A DNA stretch of 64,000 bases from Pholiota molesta (taxonomy: Eukaryota; Basidiomycota; Agaricomycetes; Agaricales; Strophariaceae), in NCBI GenBank assembly GCA_014925825.1, contig JACGCK010000008.1, positions 744,001 through 808,000 of the forward strand, read 5' to 3'. Positions 13,601 to 24,400 of this stretch are shown here, piece by piece. The notes beneath the pieces were generated by a model. It worked only from the letters and a program-made list of their open reading frames with translations. It ran no database searches and had not been told where the DNA came from. Each line of letters begins with the position of its first letter. Position 1 is the stretch's first letter. Position numbers and translations under genes: made by a program.

Positions 13601-14567
13601 TTCTTCAAACGTTGCAGACGCGGCGATGGCTACAGCCGAAACGATGCCTTGCGAATGTCCGGTAGCGCCAGTAATGCGGCTTCGAAGGTCACCTGGAGTG
13701 ATGTTGGCGACATGACATACGACGAGATACTGGACAAGCTGCGTAAGTCCGATGAGTGGGAAAGACACCGGGACAGACGCAAGGTATGAAACAGGGGGAC
13801 GAGGAGTCGCGCCTGAGAGCCAAGAAACAACGTCGAGGCCGTTGGTATAAAAAGTCGATTCGGATTCTTCTTCCGCCAAAGGTATGAGAACGTTCTCGGT
13901 GACGGTTTGTACGAATGGCGCGACAAAGGGCTTGTAGATGTTGTATAGATTCTGGAGTTCATCGAAATAAACCTCGTTCGTTCCCTGGCCTCCGAAAAGC
14001 GCGAATACGGAGGCCTTGCCTGAAGTCGCCGCAGCGAGGAGAGCCGACTCGGGCTGGGATGGTATGGAAGTGACTTTCTGCGCTTGCAATGCAGCGACAG
14101 CTTGGAAATATGCGGAGAGCACGATCTTGCGTGTCTCGGTATCGAATGTGGAAGCGAGGGTATGGATATCCTTGGCCTCGAGGTATGATGACGTAAAGTG
14201 CTTGAGCACGTTGAGGAGAAGGGCGGTGCGTGCGGGAGTCGACTGGGGGTCCTTTGGAAGGCTTTCAGCAACGAGCGCAAGGAAACGAGCAGCAAGCTCT
14301 ACGGTTGCTTCTGCCTCGTTCTCTAATTGAGCGGTTACATCGACCGCGTCTAGTTGCGACTGGATATGGGTAAACTCGTCCCGCAGGACTTCTGCGGCAA
14401 TCCACTCATCGGCGTTGGTAGATACAGGTATAGAAATCTGCAAAAAATTGATCAATACGGCAAGAATGGTCCAGCTAGACGCATATACGCACTCTAATTT
14501 GTCCCAGAGATAGGATTAGGGGACGCGTAGTGATTGCATGAATGGCGGAGCCGTTGGAGGCAGCCAT
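1638..14567 (-). CDS. FAS: Type I fatty acid synthase, single-chain beta-alpha fusion
   Basis: Cytosolic multienzyme that makes long-chain acyl-CoA from acetyl- and malonyl-CoA. Start ATG at 14567 ([11 protein letters not shown]) lies about 100 bp from a TATA-like stretch. Some 17-18 exons encode roughly 3,900-4,000 residues. Domain order from the N-terminus: acetyltransferase (GATGHSQGI, about 13.6 kb), FMN enoyl reductase (12.6-11.3 kb), dehydratase ([10 protein letters not shown], 9.5 kb), malonyl/palmitoyl transferase ([10 protein letters not shown], 8.7 kb), then with no stop the alpha part: ACP (DLVGGKST, 7.3 kb), ketoreductase ([21 protein letters not shown]), ketosynthase ([25 protein letters not shown]) and C-terminal phosphopantetheine transferase ([20 protein letters not shown]). 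All expected catalytic residues are visible. The last exon, after an intron at 1671-1725, ends [10 protein letters not shown] then TAA. A single ACP is present. One base appears missing at 12393-12394, breaking the frame in the enoyl reductase; see findings. Confidence 0.95.
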
Positions 14568-14760
14568 GGTGTTCGCTGCGAGGGACGACGCCGACGCTGT
14601 TTTGGAGAATGGGGGAGAGTCTAACGACGTAGACGCGAAAGCAAGATGGACTGGGGGCCCGCTAGAAATATATATATGAACCTGACCCCAAATCCGTCGC
14701 CCCAACGAATTTTTCTGCAGAACATCACGTGACTCACGCGCCTCGACTTGTACGGCTACT
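14568..14760 (-). promoter_or_regulatory. Probable FAS promoter (TATA-like stretch and CACGTG box)
   Basis: On the minus strand a TATATATA run lies at about 14669-14677, roughly 100 bp upstream of the chosen FAS ATG, and a CACGTG E-box at 14726-14731. An in-frame ATG further upstream (14705) would put the TATA run inside the coding sequence, which argues for the start at 14567. Function is inferred from position only. Confidence 0.4.
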
Positions 14761-17287
14761 CAAGCTCCCTATGTTCTGGACCAGAGTCGAAATCATTCCC
14801 CCGCGGCCCTCATCTCTTTCCTCAGCAGCACGCGCTACCTACTCGGCTCTTCCCCCACGCACTGTCAACGGGCTCTCCGCTCACTCCTTCACGGATTCCT
14901 CATTCATCGGCCATCGTCTCGGGCCCCGGGCACACATCAGCTTTCCAAGCGCTCAACTTGCGCTCAACAGCATTTTTCAGATCTTCGTCGCCTAAATATA
15001 ATACTCGCGCATATTGGATTCACGAGCTTCGCTTACCTCCTGAAAACATCTCGAGTATGTACAGGGAAAATCTCTCCCTGAAAACCGAAAAGAATCAAGG
15101 CAGAATGTCTTCCTACCTGACAATGGAATTGATGGCCCCATTGTATCATATTCCTTGAAGTTTTCGCCCATGTATCGCCCCACTCTGTAAATTCTAATCT
15201 CTCGTCCCACGCTCTTTGTAAGTCGTTGTCTCGGTGTGAAGAGATATGATAGATATGATAGGGGCGCAGTCAGAAAGTGAGTGCTCGAAGTATATCCCGT
15301 CAGCCCGGCATCAGCAAGATGTAAATCCATATTACGAGTGTCTCCAGAACGGAAAATGGCGACCTGAAGCCTGACATCTACTGATAACCATAGATTATCA
15401 TCGTTCATTCCTCCGTTTGCTTCTCTCAACTATCGTTTACAGGGATAACCATAGATTATCATCGTTCATTCCTCCGTTTGCTTCTCTCAACTATCGTTTA
15501 CAGGAGGTGCAGGTAAGCCTTGTACACGATTTGCCGAGAACCGGATGACTTGATGGCCATCTGTTATTCCGATTCGACGACGGATGGTAATTTACGATCT
15601 TGTCACGGTTGCATCGTTGCTGTATGGGATTTGCAGGCTTTAATACCTTGGCAAACCAGATGGAATATAATTACGATTATTCTCCTCATATCCGTCGAAT
15701 AACCGAGCGAATATGGCCAAAGGAAGATCAAAGGACGGCTAGTTTTACGTGGTGATTTAGCCTGAGCCTGAAGTCAGACTCAGTAGGTAATAATGCATGG
15801 ACTCTTTCACATGTTTTATAATGCGCAGTACCCTTCAACGCTAGCCATGAGGAACCCCATACTTTCACCAAAATCGCGGTCCCGATCCCGGCACAAAGGG
15901 TCAATTTTACACGAATCTGTTTCCGCACGGTGGTGTGCTTGTTTTCCGCAACACGCAAGCTCCAAACTTCCTATTTGTTTTTTGAAAACCTCCAGATTTA
16001 TTTCTTTCGAGAACCTGATAGGTATACAACTTGAAAATCAAATCGCAAACATACTACCCCATGTTTAGCGCCGGTCTACTTAATGCCTAACATTGAATAA
16101 CTTGCATCATTATAATTATCCAAATCGCTTGCTTTGAGCTTTAGTAAGACTACTATCAAGACAGAACGATCCCAGTCCTTTACTTCGAAATTCTATCCTT
16201 AGAATAACGATATAAGATGCCTGAAATAGAATCTGGAGAGCTTTCGACGAGCCTTCCCACAATGAAAAATCTTGACAGAGACAACGGCAGAATCAGACCG
16301 ATTATCGAAGGAGAAGAAATCACAGGATCTCAGTAGCTACCTGTAAACGACACGGGCGCAGAGCCACCAGGAGGTTGTATGTGTAAGCGCCCATCTAACA
16401 GGATCGAAATTGCGCTTCTCGGGAGTGGGATCGTGGGCAGAAGTACTCTTGAACGCGAGAATACATGGCGTTGAATACTTAACGCTTTATCCACTGGGCC
16501 TCCGAGGTTGCGATGCACTATGCATCAAAGGAATGAGGTAGAACAAGAATGAAGTAGTGGCAGAGGGTTTGCGACGGCAGTGTTGGAGGCCCGTGGCCTT
16601 GTTCTTTACTTCCTCGCATGTCTTCAAATAATCTTCAGCGTTGAGCGCGCCAAAACATAACAATAATGCAACTAATATTTTGTATCAGCGCGCCAGTTGT
16701 TGATTTACAAGTAATGCTCGAATAATGGAGTGAGTCCGAGTGACTACTAAGATAAGTTAACTAATAAACAGAATGCAGGTGCGATGTAACAGGTTCTCGA
16801 CTGTAACAGGATAAGTGTACATGTAGGCGTAGAGATGGAATGGTAACAATGCGTGTATAAGAAATAATGCAGTGGTTGAATGCGAATGAGTCGTGGTAAA
16901 TAAATCCAGTGGTGGAAGTGAGTGAGCTGTAATAGATAAAATGCAGTGATTCGTGAGTAATGATAAAAATGCAACAATTGCGGATGTGTTGACCATCAGA
17001 TAGTAGTATGACGAACATACTCTGTCCAGTCTTTTCAGTTGACTGATGCAATGGAGAATAGAAGATTCGAAGCATGTCCAACGAAAAAAAGAAAGAAAGA
17101 AAAAGATACAAAAAAGAAATAATATGCAAGATTGATGAACGCGATGCCAGTGGAGATGCTGAGGGTGAGTCTAGTGCTGAGGATGAGAGGTGGGATGCAG
17201 ATAACGAGAGCGTGTGCTCATACCGATTACATATGCATGAGCAATGAATATTAGCCAAGTATGGCAAATCGAGGGGTTTTGGATAAT
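14761..17287. other. Intergenic region without recognisable genes
   Basis: Only short unconvincing ORFs on both strands. It contains a 61-bp tandem duplication (listed separately) and, at 16330-16510 on the minus strand, a degenerate tRNA-like fragment that I reject as a gene. Near 17077-17110 there is an A/G-rich low-complexity run. Confidence 0.5.
15383..15504. repeat. Perfect 61-bp tandem duplication (two copies)
   Basis: 15383-15443 and 15444-15504 are identical, each starting GATAACCATAG and ending CGTTTACAGG. No differences between copies, so the event is recent or an assembly artefact. It lies in noncoding DNA. Confidence 0.95.
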
Positions 17288-17815
17288 CTAGCGCTGCCTG
17301 CGCAGCGATAAGATGCAGCTGTCTTCCGTTTCGAGAGAAACCGAGAGGCCGCCAAATAGAGTGTGCTGAAGCAGACAGTCCATCCGCAATACACCGTTCT
17401 GGCGACACGCGTCAGGATCGGCGGCGGCCTGCCAGCGATTGTCGAACACATTCTTGATTCGGTCCTGTTGGCGTTCAGAAAACGCCTCCCATTCGGTGTG
17501 CGAGATGCGGCGGATAATGGCAGTGTGGATAGCTTCGAGCACATCGCCGACGGTAATTCCCCCAGAGCAACGAATGGTGATAGGCCAGTTTCCGGGGAAG
17601 AATCCACAGGTTATTTCAAGGAATTCGAGTGGGGGTTGCGTTGCAGGTTGTGCAAGGTCAGTCGAGGTAAGAGGTTGATCATGTTCGGTATAATGAGCGT
17701 GTTCAGTTGGTGTGCGCATATCCCAATTGGTCAGACAGGGATGTCCGGCCACGTCTCCTCCGAGGACGTTGTGCTGGGAGTATGAGAGAAGTGGGTGCAT
17801 AGTAAAGTCTGTCAT
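17288..17815 (-). CDS. DUF6699-domain protein (basidiomycete-specific family)
   Basis: An intronless frame of 175 residues, ATG at 17815, TAG at 17288. It begins MTDFTMHPLLSY and contains, in order, TNWDMRTP, QPATQPPLEFLEITC, WPITIRCSGGITVGDVLEAI, a helical HTEWEAFSERQQDRIKNVF segment, and GVLRMDCLLQHTLFGGLSV near the end. This order of a prolyl-rich lead, a WPI strand, a VGDVLxAI helix and a terminal G-V-x-R-x-D block followed by GL matches the DUF6699 proteins that are abundant in Agaricomycetes. Their function is unknown. A further open stretch at 17812-18063 on the same strand does not join in an obvious way and may be 5' UTR or an alternative exon. No signal peptide or membrane segment is seen. 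Confidence 0.65.
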   Translation of the reverse strand: MTDFTMHPLLSYSQHNVLGGDVAGHPCLTNWDMRTPTEHAHYTEHDQPLTSTDLAQPATQPPLEFLEITCGFFPGNWPITIRCSGGITVGDVLEAIHTAIIRRISHTEWEAFSERQQDRIKNVFDNRWQAAADPDACRQNGVLRMDCLLQHTLFGGLSVSLETEDSCILSLRRQR

Positions 17816-19707
17816 GGTAGGTCGTAATGAATGCGGGGGTGGTACATGAATGCGAAATGCAGCGTCAATCCACTGCCCATTATATAGTCGCGCCTCTGCA
17901 ACGGCATGGACAGGTTATTAGTAGAACCCTTCAGGGAGGAAATAAGCATTGCATCAAGGACATCCCGACTCGAGAGCATATAGGGTAGAGGGCGGGCGTC
18001 TATTTCCAGAACTTGTACTGGACAAGCAGAAAGAGCTGGGCATAGCCTTAGTAACACACGCACGGGATACAGCCATTTCGGATACGCGGAGAGAATAGCT
18101 GTTCCGTTCTCAGGGTCAGTGTCTCCGAAAAAAATCTGGACTATGTAGACAGATGTAGACGTGCGATTGTTGTCAAGCTCATGTCAAGCCCATGACTGAA
18201 GGCAGAGTCCATGGGCATTGGGCAAGGGCAAGCTGGGCCATCCGCTGTTGTCATGCAAGTGAGCCGTACACAAGGCCGTGGGCCGTGGCAGTTAATGTTC
18301 CTGGGCCGGCCTGACAGGGATCATCACCATACCATGGCCTCCGGTGGGTTGCCGTGAGTATCGACATTGTATCCATGAATGATATGCCCAATAGTGGATA
18401 ATTAAATCGATAGTCTTGTGAAATTAGATCTGAATTGGCCCATAGTTTTCAAGCTTAGGCTAGCCGCCAGAAAAGACTAGGTACCTCTTGAAAGTGACTA
18501 TTGCGGCGGTCTTCATTTAGTAATCTGAATTTTTGCTACGCCATGTCCTAAAAAAAGAGGAAGGCTTGAGCCTTGGGAAGATATCGTGCTAAGTTCGAAT
18601 TCAAGGTTTGACTTGCGGATGCGAGTCGCACACTCACATTCTGAAGACATTGAGGTGACTCAATATGAATTTTGATATAACAGCAATACCCAATTGTTAT
18701 CAGAGATTCCGATTATTCAGGACTCCGGAAAAAGTGGACCAGGCTGAAAGAAACGTCTCGAAGACCTGAGCAAAGAGGTTTTCAATGAAGCAAGATGAAG
18801 CATCGCATTGAAGTTTATTGAACTCCTAGAGGGATGCGCTTGGCGAAGGCGTACAAAGAGGTTCAAAGAGTATGTAAACAAAGGGATATAAGTACAACCA
18901 AGCAAATGACGCAACGACATAGCTTTCACTCGCCGCTCGGCGCTAGCTTGGCGCTAGCGACTGCTAAGTACCAATAGGTAGTCCACGACGGCGCCTGCAG
19001 GCGATGATATGTTACGAGGGCGTTGAGCGGTAGGTGTCTTGTACTGTTATTGATTTTATTAGCTTTGTAAACCGCATGGTATTCAATGTGGTATACCGAA
19101 GTTAGAAACCTCTGAATCGGTCAGGCGCAAATGCTATGGTTTGTTCGATTAGATATCGATGCGATGCATCTACCTCAGGTCAAAAACGACCAACATCTGC
19201 ACAAGGCTTGAGAAAAATAGAGTATTATTTACATAAGTTGTCTCATTTTACCAGTGGGTAAAAATGAGTCAAGGAATAATTACTGTAAATCAGGACCCGC
19301 TTCTAATTTTGTTCTCCACTGAATTTGCCATTCCAATTTGGCAGCAGAAATGGTAGAAAGCATAGGACTAACTATAATATAGCGATATGAAGCATCATTT
19401 CGCCGTTTCAATTTACTTTACGTCTGGCCCATAGGGAGCCATAGGGCTGCCTACTAAAGGAACTAGCTTATGTAATGCATCGCAAAATCAATTCGAAATC
19501 GAATTGTAACAAAGTCAAAAAAATTACCCAAGGTCGCAAGGCTCTCTATCGGCTCATAAAATTACGTGTAAATCGTTCACCGGAATTCAAAATTTCAAAC
19601 CCGAGGAAGTCAAACTTGCGTGAACGATTTCTTACTCAAAATTTCCTTCTCCTAGTATTTTTCTACGAGGCTTCGTCGAGCTGGCCTTCAATTCTTTAGT
19701 GACCACA
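17816..19707. other. Intergenic region, nothing recognised
   Basis: About 1.9 kb with only short random ORFs. 18180-18350 is locally rich in GGGC/GCCC words, but no protein, RNA gene or long repeat is apparent. Confidence 0.5.
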
Positions 19708-19760
19708 CCCGGGCCTATGGCGGGCCAAGTGGTCAAAAATAAAACACTACATACATACAC

Positions 19761-19905
19761 TGCGCGCGGACACATATACCCAAAAAAAAAAAATTCCGAG
19801 CATTATATTGCCAAAGTAGCCTACTATAGATAAAACACTGAAAAACACCCTCCTGCGCGCGGAAACACTGTCTGCGCGCGGAGACATTGCTTGCGCGCGA
19901 ACATA
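19761..19905 (+). repeat. Iteron-like 19-bp repeats, left arm
   Basis: TGCGCGCG starts at 19854, 19873 and 19892, exactly 19 bp apart, with consensus TGCGCGCGGARACAYTG in the first two copies and a shorter third copy. A fourth copy, TGCGCGCGGACACATA, stands alone at 19761 near the outer end. The layout resembles subterminal transposase-binding repeats. Confidence 0.75.
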
Positions 19906-20414
19906 GGAGCGGAGTTGGAACCGGGCCGTTATCCGTCACATCATAGTCACACGTTGCTCCCAAGGCCCTGCATGCCGAGGGGTCTAAGTCTAAGGAATAA
20001 ATTCTATATCAATCGAAAGCTACAGACCACCTCTATGTGATCATGTAGTTTAATAACGTCTCCGACTCACGGGGGAGGTAGTATGAGGAGAGGGTGGCAT
20101 ACTGCTGGCATCCGGTGGCTGTACACCGGCAATTTAAACGGCATTGCCAATTACAGCCAAACAACGCGCACGCGCCTCCGCGAGGGACTATTGCCGGTGT
20201 ACAGCCACCGGATGCCAGCAGTATGCCACCCTCTCCTCTTACTACCTCCCCCGTGAGTCGGAGACGTTATTAAGCTACATAATCACGTAGAGGTGGTCTG
20301 TAGCTTTTGATTGATATAGAATTTTTTCCTTAGACTTAGACCCCTCGGCGTGCAGGGCGCTCAGCGCAGCGTGTGACTGTGATGTGACGGTTAGCGGCCC
20401 GGTTACAACTCCGC

Positions 20415-20571
20415 TTCTATGTTCGCGCGCAAGCAATGTCTCCGCGCGCAGACAGTGTTTCCGCGCGCAGGAGAGGTTTTCTGAATACTTTAAGTATACC
20501 AAATGATTTAATGTATATAGTGGAATAAAACAAGGATATATTACTTTTTTCGGTATGTGTGTCCGCGCGCA
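20415..20571 (-). repeat. Iteron-like 19-bp repeats, right arm
   Basis: The mirror copy of the left array. On the minus strand TGCGCGCG starts at 20431, 20450 and 20469 (19-bp period), with an isolated copy starting at 20571. Spacing within the triplet is preserved between arms, while the distance to the outer copy differs (93 against 102 bp). Confidence 0.75.
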
Positions 20572-20635
20572 GTGTATGTATATGGGATTTATTTTTTGAC
20601 CACTTGGCCCGCCATACCGGGCCTCTATCATCTAT

Positions 20636-21091
20636 ATGGCTCCCAGCAGAAACCCGGAAAGAAAATTCCAACGGACCGACGCATGTAGCAAGACTTGTGA
20701 CAACTGTGGAAGGGAATATAGGGCGCGGGGATTAGGAAGCCATAGGAAGAAACGCTTGGATTTTGAACGTCGTGCAATAGAGCATCGGGAGTTCCTAGAG
20801 TCACTGCGCACGATTGTAGAGGCCGAACTCGAAGAAGCTCAGATAAGAGGTGAATGCTTATATAGCATATTTGAACACACCAAATTAAATGACAGGCTAA
20901 CGCCTATGTTTATTCTAGATGATTTCGTAGCAGCGTTTAAAGAACAACAGAGTTTAGTAATGAGATTGGAACTTGTGAAATATTCGTCATTACATGAGAT
21001 TTTGATAGATCTTTCTCAATGTCAATCATCGCCGAGAAGAAACAGTCAGAGAAGTATAACAATGTTGAAAGTGATACACCACCTTGAATAA
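20636..21091 (+). CDS. Small zinc-finger-like protein abutting the palindrome
   Basis: An intronless frame of 151 residues starting MAPSRNPERKFQR. Near residues 20-35 it has CDNCGREYRARGLGSH, a C-x2-C...H arrangement like a degenerate C2H2 finger. The rest is charged and probably helical (ERRAIEHREFLESLRTIVEAELEEAQ), with no membrane segment. The ATG lies 15 bp past the right end of the palindromic element, so the ORF may belong to a larger mobile element or may have lost its promoter to it. I do not recognise a named family; short Cys-Cys-His proteins of this kind are common near transposons in mushroom genomes. Coding status is uncertain. Confidence 0.45.
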   Translation: MAPSRNPERKFQRTDACSKTCDNCGREYRARGLGSHRKKRLDFERRAIEHREFLESLRTIVEAELEEAQIRGECLYSIFEHTKLNDRLTPMFILDDFVAAFKEQQSLVMRLELVKYSSLHEILIDLSQCQSSPRRNSQRSITMLKVIHHLE

Positions 21092-21424
21092 GGAGCTGGG
21101 GTGAGAAGAGGCCGTGATGCGTGGGGCATGGCGTGGCAGTGGGAGGGAGAGGTATTCCCGATAAGGCTTTGTTGGAATTGGAGAACGGGTGGCTGTGCAA
21201 CCCCGCACTGTGTCCGCGCACCTCATTGACGTTGACGACGAGTCCCTGGAGCCCACTCCACCGTCGTTCTGCTCTATTTTACGACTTTTCACGACATAGG
21301 CCACGATATCCATGTATCATCTCTTTGAAACCTGATATCTGCATTATAAAGAAACCTTAACTATCAACCATACCCTGCAGTGCCAGTGTACTAAAACCTA
21401 CACCTTCCGCTCCAAGGACCAAGA
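21092..21424. other. Upstream region of the Kelch gene
   Basis: About 330 bp between the small zinc-finger-like ORF and the Kelch gene start. It presumably holds the Kelch gene promoter; no clear motif is seen. Confidence 0.4.
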
Positions 21425-24400
21425 ATGTCCAAGGGGATTTACCAATGGACCCTCCGCTTTCTCTTGCTTCCACAATCGCTTCTACTTCTTGTATCGGCCT
21501 ATGACGCGCAACCGAGGTGCGTTTAGCTTGATCTTTACTTAGCACCTCGTCGACTTAGAAATTTCTCCTGCAGATGGGGCCAAGCTACTGCACTGATCAC
21601 GGATTCACTCTTCGTTTACGGAGGAAAGATAGACCAGTTCAACCAATTCTCATATACAGCGGCGCCCAATGTTAACGATGTACTTTATCTTTCGTTATCT
21701 TCCTCGTTCTCCGCTGCCTCGCCTCCATGGGAACTTGTCAGTAGCTCAACGAATCAATCTACCTCGCAAGGCCCCGCTTTGGCTTGGAGTACATTGTCGG
21801 CGTTCAACAATACGGAGATCCTTCTTTTTGGCGGGCAGTATGGGGCAAACTCGACCTCCTCAAGTGGCAGTGCCGGGCTGTTAAACGTATACTCCCGGAT
21901 AGACCCTCAATGGATCCCGCAAACTAGTGTATTCAGCAACCAGCCCCCTGCGCGTATGCGACATTCGAGCGCTACGACAACATCGGGTCTAGTTTTCATC
22001 TTTGGAGGCGAAAAGACGGATGGATCCAACATTGCTTTCTCAGATCACTTCTATGTCGACCCCAACACTCTGGAATTTGCACTTCTTTCAACTGATAATG
22101 CACCGCCTGATATCTACGGACATGTCTCAATCATCCTTTCAGATGGTCGCATCCTAGTCTTTGGTGGTTACAGTCCGTCACAAGGAAATTTATTACCGTT
22201 CTCTACGATTTGGATCCTCGACACGACTCAATCAACGCTAGCTTGGACCGTCATCACAACTGCTACTACCTCCCTCCCTTCACCACGAGTAGCTTTTGCG
22301 GCTGTCTTAATTGAAGGCGGAAAGATCATCATCCATGGAGGCAGTGATGCTGCTTTCCAAACTAATTTCCGTGACGGGTGGGTCCTTGACACTTCGCAAA
22401 ATCCTATGACTTGGACGGTGGTGGGAGGGCTATCGCAGTTAGGAGGTCGACGTGATCATCTTGCGGTGCCTTCAGGTGGCCAGGTAATCTTTGGGTTTGG
22501 TACGTCTCAAGTCTCACTCCAAATTATGTATGCTGATATACCCGCTTTGTAGGTTATGCTGACAATGGGCCGGCACCGGCATCTCTACAAATTTTCAATG
22601 TTTCTTCTGGGAATTTTGTACCTACCTTCACCTCACCAAAGGTAACTACCACCCCTACCCAGACTCTACCACCTGCGACACAAACGAGCCCTATCAATAC
22701 ACCCACCTCTTATAGCTCTATACACGGCGTACATCCGACCTCTACTGTGAGTCCGGGAAGTTCGGGAGATGGGACGACGCCTCCAGGGCATAGCAATGTT
22801 TCCACGGGCAGAACTGCAATCGCCGTCGGGTCTTCCTTTGGCGCCCTTAGTCTCGTCGTCATCGGACTTGGGGCCGCATACTATGTTCGCAAACGGCGCC
22901 GAAATCACCAGTTTGGACGGCAATTTACGGCATTGTATGGGGACGACGATGACAGGAGCCAAAGCCCACATTTCGAGGGCGACATCCCCGAAGCTGCGCC
23001 GCACAAAGCTGAAGAGCCGCATGGACCTCATAGACTGTTGAGCAGCCTTGGCATCGCCGGTGCCTTGAGTGTAGCTGCGAGGATGCGGTCCGTGCGAAGC
23101 GCTGCGGCTGAACGCCGCGATATGCTCGCAGACGAAGATGAACGCAGTTTTGGCGAATGGTACAACTCGCGTCGCCGGGATGGGACGGGCGGCAGTTCGT
23201 GGTCGCTGCGTAGTATTTTGGGCGGAAGTCGCCTGCGCAGCCGCGACGCCAGTGTGGCGAGCCATGGGACGGGTGGGCTGCCCACGCCTTGGAGAGAGAA
23301 GAGCGATCCGTTTTCGGATGGAGCTTCACTTATGCGTGATGAGGAGACCGGATTTATTGGCGCTGCAGCTTATGGGACATCGAGGCCCCGTCCAAGACGC
23401 GATACGAGCCATGCGAGCTATGCAAGCTCGATGAGCGGTACGACGGGCTATCGAGATCCATTCGTTGATCCCATACACGAGGAGCCCTCGCGGCCGTTTG
23501 AGCCAATGGATTTGTATGATGAACATCTTGAAAATGCCGAAGACGTCGATCATGATGCAAATCAGCCATCCGTTCGTTATGTGGCTCCGCTCATGCCCCT
23601 TCGCACCGTTATGCCGCCACTCTCGCAACAAGAGGGTCATTTGCTCAGTCCACTCTCCGAACACACCTCACAGAGCACACTACCACTTCAGAATTTCAGC
23701 TCGTCCGGCTCTTCAAATGATCATTCGGGCGAGAATATCTTCAGCCCACTCACCGGTAACTCTACATCCCAAGCAACTTCGTTGAACTCCATGAATCCAC
23801 CGACAACGCCGGGTTCTCCGCCTTTGAAATCTACTTCCATCATTGGTGCTGCGGACCCTATGGCATTGACTGGGAACAAACCTATGCGGAGAAGCGATTC
23901 TTGGTGGGCCAAGTTTTCGCGGACAAGTCTTCTCGACCGTCGCTCCAACGATCCCGCGAGGTCAACGAGATACGACATTCGTGACCCAACTCCAGCCCCA
24001 AGGCTCGGCGCAATCGAAGAGGCGAGCCTACGCTCCCCGGAGGCATCAGAAAAGCACTCTCCATCAAGTGCCGGGACGGACAAGCCTATGCAGAGCCAGA
24101 ACGCATCGCCGCAGTCGCAAAATCCCCTTTCCCGGGCCAATTCAACCTCGGCGAAAATGTACGGTGGGGGCGCAGGCCATGGCAAGTCCATGTCGTCTTT
24201 GCGCACGGCGGACTCGGAGGCCATTGAGCGCATGGCTGGGATGATGGATGTGACACAGAGAGTCAAGTCGCGGAGCCGTTGGGGGTCGGGCAGCACGAGA
24301 TCGGGCGGCGGGCTGAGCATCGATACGCACGGTTCGGTGTCGGACGTGGGCGATGATGCGAGTCTGAAAGGAAATACCGCGGAACCTGAGCCAGTAGCGG

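Larger units (their letters stand above)
19708..20621. mobile_element. 0.9-kb palindromic (fold-back) element
   Basis: The left arm, about 19708-20132, is repeated in inverse orientation at about 20190-20621, with a 57-bp centre. Outer ends match as ATGGCGGGCCAAGTGGTCA on the left and its reverse complement on the right. Inner ends match as GCTGGCATCCGGTGGCTGT and beyond. Most of each arm is nearly identical by eye, but a 90-100 bp AT-rich part (19790-19840 against about 20480-20555) has diverged. No shared ORF survives in both arms, so the arms look noncoding. It could be a non-autonomous fold-back transposon, or two copies of a roughly 430-bp element inserted head to head. Confidence 0.8.

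Noticed and set aside
14996..15429. 145-codon minus-strand ORF next to the FAS promoter
   Set aside because: No motif or splice structure, and its start lies in the tandem duplication.
16330..16510. tRNA-like sequence on the minus strand (GGCCCAGTGGATAA box and partly matching acceptor ends)
   Set aside because: The A-box is good and the ends pair partly, but the T-arm lacks GTTCGA at the right place and the anticodon arm has the wrong loop size. At best a decayed tRNA or SINE fragment.
19733..20631. Minus-strand ORFs of 76-118 codons inside the palindrome
   Set aside because: The two arms do not preserve a common reading frame, so the arms are probably noncoding.
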